Assembly: GCF_009193135.1 (NCBI RefSeq)
Contig: NZ_VUKC01000003.1
Coordinates: 124,001-188,000, forward strand
Source of the DNA: Georgenia satyanarayanai
Lineage (GTDB): Bacteria > Actinomycetota > Actinomycetes > Actinomycetales > Actinomycetaceae
Length of the DNA stretch: 64,000 bases
Direction: 5' to 3'
Position numbers and translations under genes: made by a program. Below are positions 17,868 through 31,161 of this stretch, one piece after another (the first letter of the stretch is position 1; each line of letters opens with the position of its first letter). The notes under the pieces were generated by a model. The model did no database searches. It was not told where the DNA came from and worked only from the letters and a program-made list of their open reading frames with translations.

Positions 17868-18941
17868 ATGGAGGCCATGTCGACCGACCGCAGCGCACCC
17901 GCCGTCCCCGCCACCGGCACATGGCGGACCAAGGTGCCCGGTCTCGCGCTGGCGGTCGCGCTCGCGCTCGTGGCGACGGCGGTCGGGGCCGCGGTCCCGG
18001 TGGTCGGCGGCCCGGTGGCCGGCGTCGTCCTCGGGGTGCTCGTCGGGGTCCTCGTCCGGCGGCGTACCGAGGCCGCGACCGTGGCGACGCTCTCCCCGGG
18101 GCTCAGGCTGGCGAGCAAGCTCGTGCTCCAGGTCGCCGTCGTGCTGCTCGGGGCGCGGCTGTCGCTGGCCCAGGTGGCGCAGGTGGGTCTCGACTCGCTG
18201 CCCGTCATGCTCGGCACGGTGATCGTCTGCCTCGTCGCGGCGACGGCGCTGGGGCAGGTGCTGGGCATCGACCGCGAGCTGCGTGTCCTCATCGGGACGG
18301 GAACGGCGATCTGCGGCGCGTCGGCGATCGCCGCCGTCACGCCGGTGGTGCGTGCCTCGGGCAGCAACGTCGCCTACGCGCTGTCCACGGTCTTCGCGTT
18401 CAACATCGCCGCCGTGCTGCTCTTCCCCCCGCTCGGGCAGCTGCTCGGCATGGAGCAGGAGGCGTTCGGCCTCCTGGCGGGCACCGCGGTCAACGACACC
18501 TCCTCCGTCGTCGCGGCGGCGACGACGTTCGGCTCGGAGGCCGCCGACCACGCGGTGGTCGTCAAGCTCGTGCGAACGCTGCTCATCATCCCCATCGTCA
18601 TCGGCCTCGCCGTGCTCGTCGCGCGGCGCGACCGCCTGGCCGCCGGTGACGGGGCCGGGGCACCGCGGCCGGCGGTGTGGCGGCTGGTGCCGTGGTTCCT
18701 CGTGGGCTTCCTCCTGCTCGCGACGCTCAACAGCATCGGGCTCGTGCCCGGGGCCTGGCACGACGCGCTCGCCACGGCGGCGACCGTCCTCATCACCGTG
18801 GCGCTCACGGCGATCGGCCTGTCGACCGACGTACCGGCACTCCGCGCGGCAGGACTGAAGCCGCTCGCCTTCGGTGGGATCCTCTGGCTGCTCGTCACCC
18901 TGAGCGCGCTCGGTCTCATGGCCCTCACCGGCGCCCTCTGA
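17868..18941 (+). CDS. YeiH/UPF0324-family putative sulfate exporter
   Basis: An integral membrane protein of about 357 residues with around ten transmembrane helices, of the UPF0324/YeiH family (annotated as putative sulfate exporters; substrate unproven for most members). Conserved family stretches include LVLQVAVVLLGARLSL, IGTGTAICGASAIAAVTPV and GTAVNDTSSVVAAA. The start is uncertain: ATG 17868 is used; ATG 17877 has GGAGG only 2 nt upstream. The preceding divergent gap to the HAD gene is short (about 80 nt) and must hold both promoters. Confidence 0.85.
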   Translation: MEAMSTDRSAPAVPATGTWRTKVPGLALAVALALVATAVGAAVPVVGGPVAGVVLGVLVGVLVRRRTEAATVATLSPGLRLASKLVLQVAVVLLGARLSLAQVAQVGLDSLPVMLGTVIVCLVAATALGQVLGIDRELRVLIGTGTAICGASAIAAVTPVVRASGSNVAYALSTVFAFNIAAVLLFPPLGQLLGMEQEAFGLLAGTAVNDTSSVVAAATTFGSEAADHAVVVKLVRTLLIIPIVIGLAVLVARRDRLAAGDGAGAPRPAVWRLVPWFLVGFLLLATLNSIGLVPGAWHDALATAATVLITVALTAIGLSTDVPALRAAGLKPLAFGGILWLLVTLSALGLMALTGAL

Positions 18942-18954
18942 CCCGCCCGCGCCG

Positions 18955-19281
18955 GGAGGGTGCGGCGTCGTCGGCAGCACGACGGCACGGCAACGGGGCA
19001 GGACGATCCTCACCGGGAGCGCTGGGGTCGTGACGACCTCCGGCGGGTGGCGCGCGACCTGGCTTGCGCGCAGGTGGGTGATGAGGGCGTCGGCCACCGT
19101 GTGCAGCGGTACGAACCGCTTCGGGTGCCGAGCGACCGAGTACGTGTCCTCCGGCCGTGACCCGCTCCACCGGTTCCCGTAGTCGATGACCCGCCCGCCA
19201 AGTGTCGTGAAAGACCGGTGAGTCGATGGACGGCCGCCGGTAGAGGCGCACGTCTCCATGCTCTCGCAGCGTCCACCGCAT
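18955..19281 (-). pseudogene. Decayed DUF6226-like gene remnant
   Basis: On the minus strand a fragment reading GRVIDYGNRWSGSRPEDTYS then HPKRFVPLHTVADALITHL resembles the DUF6226 family of actinobacteria as I recall it (which typically has a PxRFAPLHxVADALI stretch). A possible N-terminal part (MRWTLREHGDVRLYRRP) lies in a different frame, joined near 19215, so a frameshift is likely. The expected C-terminal half is not recognisable. No start with a ribosome site is visible in the matching frame. The family match is from memory and needs a search. Confidence 0.45.
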
Positions 19282-19398
19282 CCCGAGGGCTCCGTGGGAT
19301 CCAGTGAGAGCTCAGTGCTGCGACCGGAGGTTTGCGAACACCGTGATGGCCCGGCAGCCGAGCTCACCGGGTGCGGTCCGCGGGCAGCGCCGGGACGG

Positions 19399-19806
19399 TC
19401 AAGGAGTTTCGTCCTCGTACCCGATGAGCCAGGGCACCCCGTAACGGTCGATGACCTGCCCGTCGGTGGCTCCCCACGGACGCTGCTGGAGGTCGTCGAC
19501 CACCTGACCGCCCTCGGCGAGCCTCTGGAACCACTCATGCAGGGTGGCCGGAGCAGCTGCTCCGAGCAGCGAGAACAGCAGGCCTTGCCAGTGCACCGCG
19601 GGTTGGTCCCCCGTGGCGTCGGCGGCGTACAGGGTGATCGGTCCGTCGGAGAGCACACCGTGAGCGATCGCCTCGGGAGGGCCGTCCGTCCTCCCGAAGT
19701 CCTCTAGTGTGTGCAGCTGGGCAGAGCAGCCGAAGACCTCGGCGTAGAAGAGCAGTGCGTCCCGGGCAGTGCCCGGGAGGAAGACATAAGGCACCGGTGC
19801 GGTCAT
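19399..19806 (-). CDS. VOC (glyoxalase/PhnB-like) superfamily protein
   Basis: A 135-residue single-domain vicinal-oxygen-chelate fold protein of the PhnB/3-demethylubiquinone-methyltransferase-like group. It has the YVFLPGTARDALLFYAEVFG start, HGVLSDGPITLYAADA, and a C-terminal WGATDGQVIDRYGVPWLIGY. ATG 19806 is supported by a TACGCT box 7 nt upstream; an upstream in-frame start at 19839 would include that box. The substrate is unknown. It stands alone between a pseudogene remnant and priA. Confidence 0.85.
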   Translation of the reverse strand: MTAPVPYVFLPGTARDALLFYAEVFGCSAQLHTLEDFGRTDGPPEAIAHGVLSDGPITLYAADATGDQPAVHWQGLLFSLLGAAAPATLHEWFQRLAEGGQVVDDLQQRPWGATDGQVIDRYGVPWLIGYEDETP

Positions 19807-19819
19807 GGGCGGCAGCGTA
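19804..19819 (-). promoter_or_regulatory. Probable -10 box and leaderless start of the VOC gene
   Basis: TACGCT (minus strand 19819-19814), a 7-nt spacer (gccgccc), then ATG at 19806. Confidence 0.45.
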
Positions 19820-19855
19820 GTCGGGCCCACCGTTCGCACGACCCGTGCTCGTCCG

Positions 19856-21886
19856 TCACAGCTCGGTCGGGTCGACCCGGATCCGGACGGGGTCCGGCTC
19901 CTTGTGGGCGCTGCGCACGGCCGCGGCCTGGGCCAGTGCCCTCGTCAGGCGGCTGCCCTGTGCGAGGTCGCTGCGCACGAGCGCCTGGACCTCCTCCTCC
20001 GAGAACGGCACGGGACCGAGCACCTCGACGCCGTCGGGCCGCTCGAGGTAGCGCAGCAGCCCCGCGACCGCGCGGGCGCTGCCGCGGACCGAGGCCATGC
20101 GGCTGGCCGGGGGCAGGTGGAGCTCGCGCCGCTCGGCGAGCTCACGCTCGGCGAAGCCGGCCGGGTCCCACCGCACGAGCGCCTGGCCGGGAATGGGTGC
20201 GGGATCGCCGAGGAGCATGACGCGACCACCCTCGGACGCCGGCCGCACGAGGGCGGCCGCCGCCAGCCAGCGGCGCAGCGCCTCGGACGGGGCAGCGAGG
20301 TCCTGGCGGCCCGACACGGCGGCGGCGTCGAGCAGCAGCGCGCCCTGGTAGCCGCCGCGGGCCACCGGCTCGGCGCCGGGCGTCGCGACCACGACCCGCG
20401 CCTTCTCGTCAACCTCGCGCACGACCCCGTGGTCGGCGCGCGCGCCGGACAGCACGACCGGCACCTTGGGGAAGGCGCGGCCGAGCTCCTCGGCCGTACG
20501 CGCCGAGCCCACGCGGCCGGCGCGCATCGCCGAGCTGCCGCACGTCGGGCACGCCCAGGTGCGGTCGGGACGCCCGCACCAGCGGCACGAGGGCACGCTC
20601 GTGCGTCCGCCGAGCTGGAGCGGCCCGTGGCACTCACGGCAGCGGGCAGGCTCGCGGCAACCCTGGCAGGCGACGACGGGCAGGTACCCCGAGCGCGGCA
20701 CCTGGACGAGGACGGGCCCCTTCTCCAGCGCCTTGCGCACGAGCTCCCACGCCGGGCGCGGGATCCGGGCGGCGGCCGCCGGTCCCTCGCGCGCGAGGTC
20801 GACCTCGCCCGGCGCCTCGACGCGGGGCGTACGCTCGCGGACCGTGGCCCGGGAGGCGGTGACGGAGGCCGCCCAGCCGGTGGCGACGAGCAGCCCGGCC
20901 TCGATGCTCCGTGACCACCCGCCCAGCAGCAGACCGGCGCCCTCCTGGGCGGCGCGCAGCGTGAGGACCTCGCGGGCGTGGGGGTAGGGCGCCCGCGGCT
21001 CGGCGAGGAGGTCGTCACCGTCGTCCCAGCACACGAGCAGGCCCACGCGTTGCACGGGCGCGAAGGCAGCGGCCCGCGTGCCGACGACGACGCGTGCCTG
21101 CCCGGTGAGCAGCCGCACGAAGGCGCGGTACCGGCGCGAGGGCCCGTGGTCGGCCTGCAACGACACGACCGGCTCCCCCGGCAGGGCCGCGGTCAGCGCC
21201 GCCTCCACCACCTCGGCCTCGTGCGCGGACGGCACGACGACGACGACCCCGCGACCAGAGGCGAGCGTGGCGGCCGCAGCCTCCGCGATCGACGCGAGAC
21301 GGTCGGGGACACCCGGCTCGTGGGCGGGCAGCGCCGACCACACCGCCCGCGGCGACTCCCCCGCCCCGAGCCGTCGCACGTAGGCCGCTCCCCCGACGTA
21401 GTGGTCCCACGCGGTGCCGGGCAGGTGGGCGGCGGTGGTGCCGGTGCGGTCCGGCGCCGTCCCCTCGAGGACGGCCTTCTCGGTGGTGGCGTGCCGCGGG
21501 GGCACCGCGAGCCGGACGACGTCCATGAGGGAACCGGCGTAGCGGTCGGCCACCGCGCGGCACAGGGCCGCGATCTCCGGGGTGAGGACCGGCAGGGCGG
21601 ACACGACCCGGCGCAGCGGTGTGAGCGTGCCGTGGTGGTCGGTGGTGGCGGCCCGCTCCAGGACGTAGCCGGTGCGGTCCTTGCCGGCGAAACGCACCGA
21701 CACCCGGGTGCCGGGCTGGGCGGCGGCGTCCTGCTCGGGCGTGACCCGGTAGTCGAAGGGACGGTCCAGGTGGGGCAGCGACATGTCGACCGCGACCCGC
21801 GCGACGGGCAGCTCGACACCCGCCGCCTCGGCGCCGGAGACCGTGCGCACGGCGACGGTCTGCTCGAGCAGGGCGGGCTGGTGCAC
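19856..21886 (-). CDS. priA: Primosomal protein N' (PriA), actinobacterial form with degenerate helicase motifs
   Basis: Replication-restart protein of about 676 residues with an N-terminal 3'-DNA-binding domain (RVAVDMSLPHLDRPFDYRV) and an intact zinc-binding region (CQGC, CREC, CRWC and CPTC pairs). The ATPase motifs are missing: there is no GxGKT Walker A, and the DEEH box position reads CWDDGDD. Actinobacterial PriA is known to lack helicase activity for this reason. GTG 21886 is chosen for GGAGG ending 8 nt upstream; 21907 (ATG) and 21928 (GTG) are alternatives. It follows metK. Confidence 0.9.
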   Translation of the reverse strand: MHQPALLEQTVAVRTVSGAEAAGVELPVARVAVDMSLPHLDRPFDYRVTPEQDAAAQPGTRVSVRFAGKDRTGYVLERAATTDHHGTLTPLRRVVSALPVLTPEIAALCRAVADRYAGSLMDVVRLAVPPRHATTEKAVLEGTAPDRTGTTAAHLPGTAWDHYVGGAAYVRRLGAGESPRAVWSALPAHEPGVPDRLASIAEAAAATLASGRGVVVVVPSAHEAEVVEAALTAALPGEPVVSLQADHGPSRRYRAFVRLLTGQARVVVGTRAAAFAPVQRVGLLVCWDDGDDLLAEPRAPYPHAREVLTLRAAQEGAGLLLGGWSRSIEAGLLVATGWAASVTASRATVRERTPRVEAPGEVDLAREGPAAAARIPRPAWELVRKALEKGPVLVQVPRSGYLPVVACQGCREPARCRECHGPLQLGGRTSVPSCRWCGRPDRTWACPTCGSSAMRAGRVGSARTAEELGRAFPKVPVVLSGARADHGVVREVDEKARVVVATPGAEPVARGGYQGALLLDAAAVSGRQDLAAPSEALRRWLAAAALVRPASEGGRVMLLGDPAPIPGQALVRWDPAGFAERELAERRELHLPPASRMASVRGSARAVAGLLRYLERPDGVEVLGPVPFSEEEVQALVRSDLAQGSRLTRALAQAAAVRSAHKEPDPVRIRVDPTEL

Positions 21887-21975
21887 CGGTCTCACCTCCG
21901 CCCCCATCTCACCACGCGCCACCGACACGGCGGGCGCCGTCCACAGGCGGGGTCACGGTCCGCCCTCGGACGCGC

Positions 21976-23181
21976 TCAGCCGACGGCGCGGCGCAGCTCC
22001 TCGACGCGGTCGGTGCGCTCCCACGTGAAGGTCGGCAGCTCGCGGCCGAAGTGCCCGTAGGCGCTCGTGTCGCGGTAGATCGGGCGCAGCAGGTCGAGGG
22101 CGTCGACGATCGCGGCGGGACGCAGGTCGAAGACCTCGCCGATCGCGGCGTTGATCCTCTCGACCGGGACCGTCTCGGTCCCGAAGGTCTCGACGTACAG
22201 GCCCACCGGGTGCGCCTTGCCGATGGCGTACGCGACGTGCACCTCGCAGCGGCGGGCCAGCCCGGCAGCGACGACGTTCTTCGCGACCCAGCGGGTGGCG
22301 TAGGAGGCGGAGCGGTCCACCTTCGACGGGTCCTTGCCGGAGAAGGCGCCCCCACCGTGACGGGCCATGCCCCCGTAGGTGTCGACGATGATCTTGCGTC
22401 CCGTGAGCCCGGCGTCGCCCATCGGCCCGCCGACGACGAACTTGCCCGTCGGGTTGACGTACAGGGTGTGCCCGGCGCTGTCGAGCGCACCGGCGTGCTC
22501 GGCGAGCACGGGCGCGACGACCTCGGCGGCGACGGCCGAGCGCAGCCACGCGGAGGTGACGTCGGCGTCGTGCTGGGTGGAGACGACGAGCGAGTCGAGG
22601 GCGACGGGGCGGTCGCCGTCGTAGGCGATGGTCACCTGGGTCTTGCCGTCGGGGCGCAGGCCGGGGACGATCCCCTCCTTGCGCACGCGGGTGAGCCGCT
22701 CGGCGAGCCGGTGCGCGAGCCAGATCGGCAGCGGCATGAGCTGGGGCGTGTCGTCGCTCGCGTAGCCGACCATGAAGCCCTGGTCCCCGGCGCCCTGCGC
22801 GTCGAACCTGTCGCGGCTCTCGCCGGCGCGGTCCTCCCACGAGGTGTCCACCCCCGTGGCGATGTCCGGGGACTGCTGGCCGATCGACACCTGCACGCCG
22901 CAGGAGTGGCCGTCGAAGCCGATGGACGAGGACGTGTAGCCGATGGCGTTGACCTCGGCGCGCACGAGCTGCGGGATCTCGACGTAGGCGGAGGTCGTGA
23001 CCTCGCCGACGACCGTCACCAGACCGGTCGTCACGACCGTCTCCACGGCGACGCGAGCGGCCGGGTCCTCCCGGAGGATCGCGTCGAGGATGGAGTCGGA
23101 GATCCGGTCGCACACCTTGTCGGGGTGGCCCTCGGTCACCGACTCGGAGGTGAACAGACGCAGGTTGGGCTTGGAGGTCAC
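21976..23181 (-). CDS. metK: S-adenosylmethionine synthase
   Basis: Makes SAM from methionine and ATP; a cytoplasmic enzyme of 401 residues. Signatures are [20 protein letters not shown] (N-terminal ATP site), [15 protein letters not shown] and the glycine-rich [17 protein letters not shown] loop. GTG 23181 lies 6 nt after a TAGGAT box with no Shine-Dalgarno, so a dedicated leaderless promoter is likely even though coaBC ends only 14 nt upstream. priA follows, consistent with a metK-priA-fmt neighbourhood often seen in actinobacteria. Confidence 0.98.
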   Translation of the reverse strand: MTSKPNLRLFTSESVTEGHPDKVCDRISDSILDAILREDPAARVAVETVVTTGLVTVVGEVTTSAYVEIPQLVRAEVNAIGYTSSSIGFDGHSCGVQVSIGQQSPDIATGVDTSWEDRAGESRDRFDAQGAGDQGFMVGYASDDTPQLMPLPIWLAHRLAERLTRVRKEGIVPGLRPDGKTQVTIAYDGDRPVALDSLVVSTQHDADVTSAWLRSAVAAEVVAPVLAEHAGALDSAGHTLYVNPTGKFVVGGPMGDAGLTGRKIIVDTYGGMARHGGGAFSGKDPSKVDRSASYATRWVAKNVVAAGLARRCEVHVAYAIGKAHPVGLYVETFGTETVPVERINAAIGEVFDLRPAAIVDALDLLRPIYRDTSAYGHFGRELPTFTWERTDRVEELRRAVG

Positions 23182-23193
23182 CGGTAGATCCTA
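23179..23193 (-). promoter_or_regulatory. Probable -10 box and leaderless start of metK
   Basis: TAGGAT (minus strand 23193-23188), a 6-nt spacer (ctaccg), then GTG at 23181. This is one of the closest matches in the window to the TAnnnT consensus. Confidence 0.5.
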
Positions 23194-23195
23194 GT

Positions 23196-24419
23196 TCAGC
23201 GCAGGCGGGGCACGACGAGGCCCCACAGGCCTCGGGCGACGTCGTCCTTGGTGCCGGCGGCCTCGCCGACCACCTCGCCCGCGGCGTCGAGCACGGTGAC
23301 GGAGTTGGCGACGTCCCCGAAGCCGCGGCCCTGCCCGACGGCGTTGACGGCGAGCAGGTCCGCACCCTTGCGCCGTGCCTTGACGCGCCCGAGCTCGAGG
23401 ACCTCGTCGCGGTCCCCGGTCTCGGCCGCGAAGCCGACGACGACGAGACGCGCCCGCTCACGGCGGGCGACGGTCGCGAGGATGTCGGGGTTCTCGACGA
23501 GCTCGACAGGGGCCGGGGCCGAGCCGTCCTTCTTGATCTTGCCCTCCGCCGTCGTCGCGGGGCGGAAGTCGGCGACGGCGGCGGCCATGACGAGGACGTC
23601 CGCGTCCGCGGTGGCGGAGTCGACGGCGTCGGCGAGCTCGCGGGTGGTCTCGACCTCGACGACGTCGACGGCGGGGTGCTGGGCGGCGCGGCGGGCGGCC
23701 TCGTCGATGGAGGCGGCGACCAGCGTGACCCGGGCGCCGCGGCGGGCGGCCTCGACGGCGATCGCGGCGCCCTGCCGGCCCGAGGAGCGGTTGCCGAGGA
23801 AGCGGACCGGGTCGAGGGGCTCACGGGTACCGCCGGCGCTGACGACGACGGTGCGCCCGGCGAGGTCCTGCGGGGCGACGAGCGCGAGGGCGCCGGCGGT
23901 GATCGCCTCCGGCTCCGGCAGCCGGCCCGGGCCGGTGTCGGCGCCGGTGAGCCGCCCGGAGTCGGGCTCGAGGACCGTGACGCCGCGGGCGCGGAGGGTG
24001 GCGACGTTGGCGACGGTCGCCGGGTGCTGCCACATCTCCGTGTGCATCGCCGGGGCGAGCAGGACGGGGGCGGTGACGGTGAGGAGCGTCGTCGTCAGCA
24101 GGTCGTCGGCGCGGCCGGTCGCGGCCCGCGAGAGCAGGTCCGCGGTGGCGGGGGCGACGACGACGAGGTCGGCGCTGCGTCCGAGGGCGACGTGGTCGAC
24201 CCCGGTGGCGCCCTCGAAGACGCTCGTCGTCACGGGCTCGCCGGACAGCGCCTCCCAGGTGGGCCGCCCGACGAACTCGAGGGCGGCCTCGGTGGGGACG
24301 ACCCGGACGCGGTGCCCGGCCTCACGCAGCGCACGCAGGACGAAGACCGCCTTGTAGGCGGCGATCCCCCCGGTCACGCCGAGCAGGACGCGGAGCCCGG
24401 GCGCCCCCGACACGGTCAC
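23196..24419 (-). CDS. coaBC: Bifunctional CoaBC (PPC synthetase/decarboxylase)
   Basis: Two successive steps of coenzyme A synthesis: ligation of cysteine to 4'-phosphopantothenate and decarboxylation to 4'-phosphopantetheine. Of 407 residues, the N-terminal flavoprotein CoaC domain (about 1-185) has [22 protein letters not shown] and the PAMHTEMW motif. The C-terminal CoaB domain begins with [16 protein letters not shown] and includes NRSSGRQG and KIKKDG. The ATG start overlaps the rpoZ stop by 4 nt. In the gmk-rpoZ-coaBC order typical of actinobacteria. Confidence 0.97.
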   Translation of the reverse strand: MTVSGAPGLRVLLGVTGGIAAYKAVFVLRALREAGHRVRVVPTEAALEFVGRPTWEALSGEPVTTSVFEGATGVDHVALGRSADLVVVAPATADLLSRAATGRADDLLTTTLLTVTAPVLLAPAMHTEMWQHPATVANVATLRARGVTVLEPDSGRLTGADTGPGRLPEPEAITAGALALVAPQDLAGRTVVVSAGGTREPLDPVRFLGNRSSGRQGAAIAVEAARRGARVTLVAASIDEAARRAAQHPAVDVVEVETTRELADAVDSATADADVLVMAAAVADFRPATTAEGKIKKDGSAPAPVELVENPDILATVARRERARLVVVGFAAETGDRDEVLELGRVKARRKGADLLAVNAVGQGRGFGDVANSVTVLDAAGEVVGEAAGTKDDVARGLWGLVVPRLR

Positions 24420-24679
24420 TCCTGGGTCGGGTTGACCGTCAGCAGTCCCTCGTTGATCTCGCGCAGCGCGATCGACAGGGGCTTGTCGGTCTGGCCGTGC
24501 GGGACGAGCGGGCCGACGAACTCGAGCAGCCCCTCCTGGAGCTGGGAGTTGTAGGCGTTGATCTGACGGGCGCGCTTGGCGCCGTAGATGACGAGGGCGT
24601 ACTTGGAGTCGGCGGCCTCGAGCAGCTTGTCGATCGGGGGGTTGGTGATGCCAACGGGCTGGGCAACGGTTCCGGACAT
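24416..24679 (-). CDS. rpoZ: DNA-directed RNA polymerase subunit omega
   Basis: The small RNA polymerase subunit that helps fold beta-prime. The 87 residues include [28 protein letters not shown], the conserved omega core, and a C-terminal [14 protein letters not shown] helix. ATG 24679 has GAGGTG just upstream; a GTG at 24685 would add two residues. It lies 64 nt after gmk and overlaps coaBC. Confidence 0.96.
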   Translation of the reverse strand: MSGTVAQPVGITNPPIDKLLEAADSKYALVIYGAKRARQINAYNSQLQEGLLEFVGPLVPHGQTDKPLSIALREINEGLLTVNPTQE

Positions 24680-24743
24680 GCTCACCTCACGTGTTCGTTT
24701 CGGGGCGCGCCGGCACGGGGTGCGGCACGCGCAACGTCCGAGT

Positions 24744-25331
24744 CTACTCGGTCGGCAGACCCATGAGGGAGACGAGCTCGTCGGTGGCGCGCGTCACGAC
24801 GTCGTTGACGACGATGTCGTCGAACTCGTCGGCGTGCGCGAGCTCCTCCCGGGCGGTGCGCAGGCGGCGCTCGCGCTCCTCCGGGCCCTCGGTGCCGCGG
24901 CCGACGAGCCGGCGCTCGAGCTCCTCGAAGGACGGCGGGGCGAGAAAGACAAAGTGGGCGTTGGGCATGGTCCTGCGGACCTGCCGGGCACCCTGGAGGT
25001 CGATCTCGAGGAGGGCGGGCTCGCCGCTGCGCAACTGCTCCTCCACGGGGCCGCGCGGGGTCCCGTAGCGGTTCTGCCCGTGGACGACGGCCCACTCGAG
25101 GAGCTCGCCCTGGGCGGCCATCCGCTCGAACTCCTCCTCGGAGACGAAGTGGTAGTGGACACCGTCGACCTCACCGGGGCGGGGCCGACGCGTGGTCGCG
25201 GAGACCGAGAGCCACACCTGCGGGTAGCGACGGCGGATGTCGGCGGAGACGGTGCCCTTGCCGACGGCGGTAGGTCCGGCGAGGACGGTGAGGCGTGCCT
25301 CGGCGGCGGGTGTCGTGTGCGGCACGGTCAC
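24744..25331 (-). CDS. gmk: Guanylate kinase
   Basis: Phosphorylates GMP to GDP. The 195 residues contain the P-loop [14 protein letters not shown] (with Thr-Ala where Ser-Gly is commoner), the GMP-binding [21 protein letters not shown] stretch split across the canonical site, and [13 protein letters not shown]. The GTG start overlaps the mihF stop by 4 nt (GTGA); a second in-frame GTG lies two codons downstream. Confidence 0.97.
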   Translation of the reverse strand: MTVPHTTPAAEARLTVLAGPTAVGKGTVSADIRRRYPQVWLSVSATTRRPRPGEVDGVHYHFVSEEEFERMAAQGELLEWAVVHGQNRYGTPRGPVEEQLRSGEPALLEIDLQGARQVRRTMPNAHFVFLAPPSFEELERRLVGRGTEGPEERERRLRTAREELAHADEFDDIVVNDVVTRATDELVSLMGLPTE

Positions 25332-25639
25332 CCGAACCGCTCGACGAGGGACTCGACCTGGTTGTGGCCCAGCCCGCGCACGCGGCGGGCCTCGGAGATG
25401 CCGACCTCGGCCATGATGGCCCGGCTCTTCACCTTCCCGACCCCCGGGAGGGACTCGAGGAGCTCGACGACACGCATCTTGCCGAGGGCCTCGTCGCCGG
25501 CGGCGTCCTTGATGACCTGCGAGAGCGAGGTCTGGGAGTACTTGAGGCGGTTCTTCACCTCGGCCCGACGGGTGCGGGCGGCCGCTGCCTTGGCCAGCGC
25601 GGCAGCGCGTTGCTCGGGGGTCAAGGAGGGCAGGGCCAC
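25328..25639 (-). CDS. mihF: Actinobacterial integration host factor mIHF
   Basis: A nucleoid-associated DNA-binding protein of 103 residues, essential in mycobacteria and unrelated to enterobacterial IHF. It has the family start [17 protein letters not shown], a long basic helix ([14 protein letters not shown]) and a helix-two-turn-helix motif ([20 protein letters not shown]). GTG 25639 is preferred because GAGG lies 8 nt upstream and mIHF proteins usually begin with (V/M)ALP; ATG 25645 is the alternative. The gene is followed by gmk, the usual actinobacterial order. Confidence 0.95.
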   Translation of the reverse strand: MALPSLTPEQRAAALAKAAAARTRRAEVKNRLKYSQTSLSQVIKDAAGDEALGKMRVVELLESLPGVGKVKSRAIMAEVGISEARRVRGLGHNQVESLVERFG

Positions 25640-25814
25640 AGTCATCACCTCGGGGACGGGGACACGGGAGGGGCTGAGGGCAAGGTACCCAGCGACCAGC
25701 TCAGTGTGCCAGTACCCGCAAGGCCCCAGAACCGGCCCGGTGGGGGTGGCGGGGGTCGTCCTCACCACACTTGTTCGCACCGCGCCACCGGGACCGGCCG
25801 ACGGGCGTGGCCGG

Positions 25815-26659
25815 TCAGCGGCCGAGGGCGGCGTGGACATCGGCGACGGCCTGCTCGGCGGCGCCGGCGAGGCCGTCCGGACCGGCCGCGAGGACGGCGC
25901 GCGAGGTACTGGCGAGCACCGCCTGCTCGGCGCCGGCGAAGACCTCGGCGACCTCGGCCCGCCCGGCGCCCTGGGCGCCGAAACCCGGGGCGAGGAGCGG
26001 GGCCCGCGAGCCGGCGAGGTCGATGCCGAGCCGGCGGGCGGCGTCACCGATCGTCGCGCCGACGACGAGCCCGACCGAGCCGAGGCCGGTCGGCACCGGG
26101 CCGCCCGCGTTGAGCGCGCCGACGCCGTCGACGATCCCGGCGGCGACCGCGCGCCCGTCCGCGCCGACGGCGTGCTGCACCGACGCCCCCTCCGGGTTGG
26201 AGGTGAGCGCGAGGACGAACACTCCCCTGCCCGTGGCGTGGGCCAGCTCGACCGCAGGGGCGAGGGAGCCGAGCCCCAGGTACGGCGAGAGGGTGACGGC
26301 GTCCGCGGCCAGGGGGGCGCCGTCGGCGAGGTAGGCCTGGGCGTAGCCGGCCATGGTGGAGCCGATGTCCCCCCGCTTGACGTCGAGGACGCTCAGCGTG
26401 CCGGTCTCCCGGCACGCGGCGAGGACGTCCTCGAGGACGGCGACGCCCGCCGAGCCGTGCCGCTCGAAGAGCGCCGACTGCGGCTTGAGCGCCGCCACGC
26501 GTCCGCCGAGCACCTCGACGACCCGCATCGCGAACTCCCGCAGGCCGGCCGCGTCGTCGGGCAGCCCCCACCCGGCGAGCAGGCCCGGGTGGGGGTCGAT
26601 GCCGACGCACAGCGGCCCGTGCTCGGCCATCGCCGCGGCGAGCCGGGTGCCGAAGGGGG

Positions 26660-26663
<4 letters not shown>
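25815..26663 (-). CDS. pyrF: Orotidine-5'-phosphate decarboxylase
   Basis: Last step of UMP synthesis. A 282-residue protein of the longer class-2 (mycobacterial-type) OMP decarboxylase group. The N-terminal [11 protein letters not shown] and the catalytic [13 protein letters not shown] motif (Lys and Asp of the DxKxxD array) are clear, with [13 protein letters not shown] later. The GTG start overlaps the carB stop by 4 nt, so it is translationally coupled to the pyr operon. 175 nt without a gene separate it from mihF. Confidence 0.96.
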
Positions 26664-29946
<3,283 letters not shown>

Positions 29947-29947
<1 letters not shown>

Positions 29948-31161
29948 CAGGCGTCCTCTCCGGTCGTCTGGGAGCCCGCCTGCCGCCGGGCGGCGACGAG
30001 CTCGAGGAAGCGGTCGAACAGGTGGGCGGCGTCGTGCGGGCCGGCGGCCGCCTCGGGGTGGTACTGGACGGAGAAGGCGGGGATGTCGAGGGCGCGCAGG
30101 CCCTCGACGACGCCGTCGTTGAGGCTGATGTGGGAGACCTCGACGCGACCGAAGCGTCCGTCGTCGTAGGGGGCGAGGCTCTCCTCCCCCACGGGCGCGT
30201 CGACGGCGAAGCCGTGGTTGTGCGCGGTGATCTCGACCTTGCCGGTGGACCGGTCGAGGACGGGCTGGTTGACGCCGCGGTGGCCGTAGTCGAGCTTGTA
30301 GGTCCCGTAGCCGAGGGCGCGCCCGAGGAGCTGGTTGCCGAAGCAGATGCCGAAGAAGGGCAGCCCCTGGGACAGCACCCCACGCAGCACCTCGACCTCG
30401 TGGTCGGCGCTGCCCGGGTCGCCCGGGCCGTTGGAGAAGAAGACGCCGTCCGGGTTGAGCGCGACGATCTCCGCGAGCGTCGTGTGCTGGGGGACGACGT
30501 GGACGCGCGCGCCGCGCTCGGCGAGCTGGGCGGGCGTGCGGGCCTTGATCCCGAGGTCGACGGCGACGATCTCGGCCAGCGGCTCCTTGCCCTCGAACTC
30601 GCCGGTGGGCTCGACGACGTAGCGCTCCTGGGTGGTCACCTCCCCGGCCAGGGCGGCGCCGCTCATCGCGGGCGCCTGGCGGACGAGGTCGACGAGCACG
30701 CTGATCGCCGAGGCGTCGCGCGCCGTCGCACCGGCCGGCAGGGCCGAGCCGGAGAAGATGCCGGCGCGCATGACGCCGCGGTCGCGCAGGTGGCGGGTGA
30801 GGGCGCGGGTGTCGAGGTGGGCGATGCCGACGACGCCCTGCTCACGCAGCTCGTCCTCGAACTCGCGGGTCGAGCGCCAGCTCGAGGCGCGCCGCGCGGG
30901 CTCGCGCACGACGAGGCCGGCCACCCAGATGCGGGTGGACTCGGGGTCCTCGTCGTTGGCGCCCGTGTTGCCGATGTGCGGGGCGGTCATCGTGACGATC
31001 TGACGGTGGTAGGAGGGGTCGGTGACCGTCTCCTGGTAACCCGTCATCGCCGTCGCGAAGACGATCTCCCCGACCGTGCGGCCCTCGGCGGCGTAGGCCT
31101 GCCCGGAGAGGACGTAGCCGTCCTCGAGGACGAGCAGGGCGTCCTCACGCTGGTTCCTCAA
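29947..31161 (-). CDS. carA: Carbamoyl-phosphate synthase small subunit (TTG start)
   Basis: Glutamine amidotransferase subunit, 404 residues. The N-terminal CarA domain ([20 protein letters not shown]) is followed by a class I amidotransferase with the catalytic Cys in [11 protein letters not shown] and His/Glu in [14 protein letters not shown] at 31161 is the supported start: AGGAGG lies 6 nt upstream, and the TTGA overlaps the pyrC stop. No ATG or GTG with a ribosome site fits nearby. Part of the pyrRBC-carAB-pyrF operon. Confidence 0.97.
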
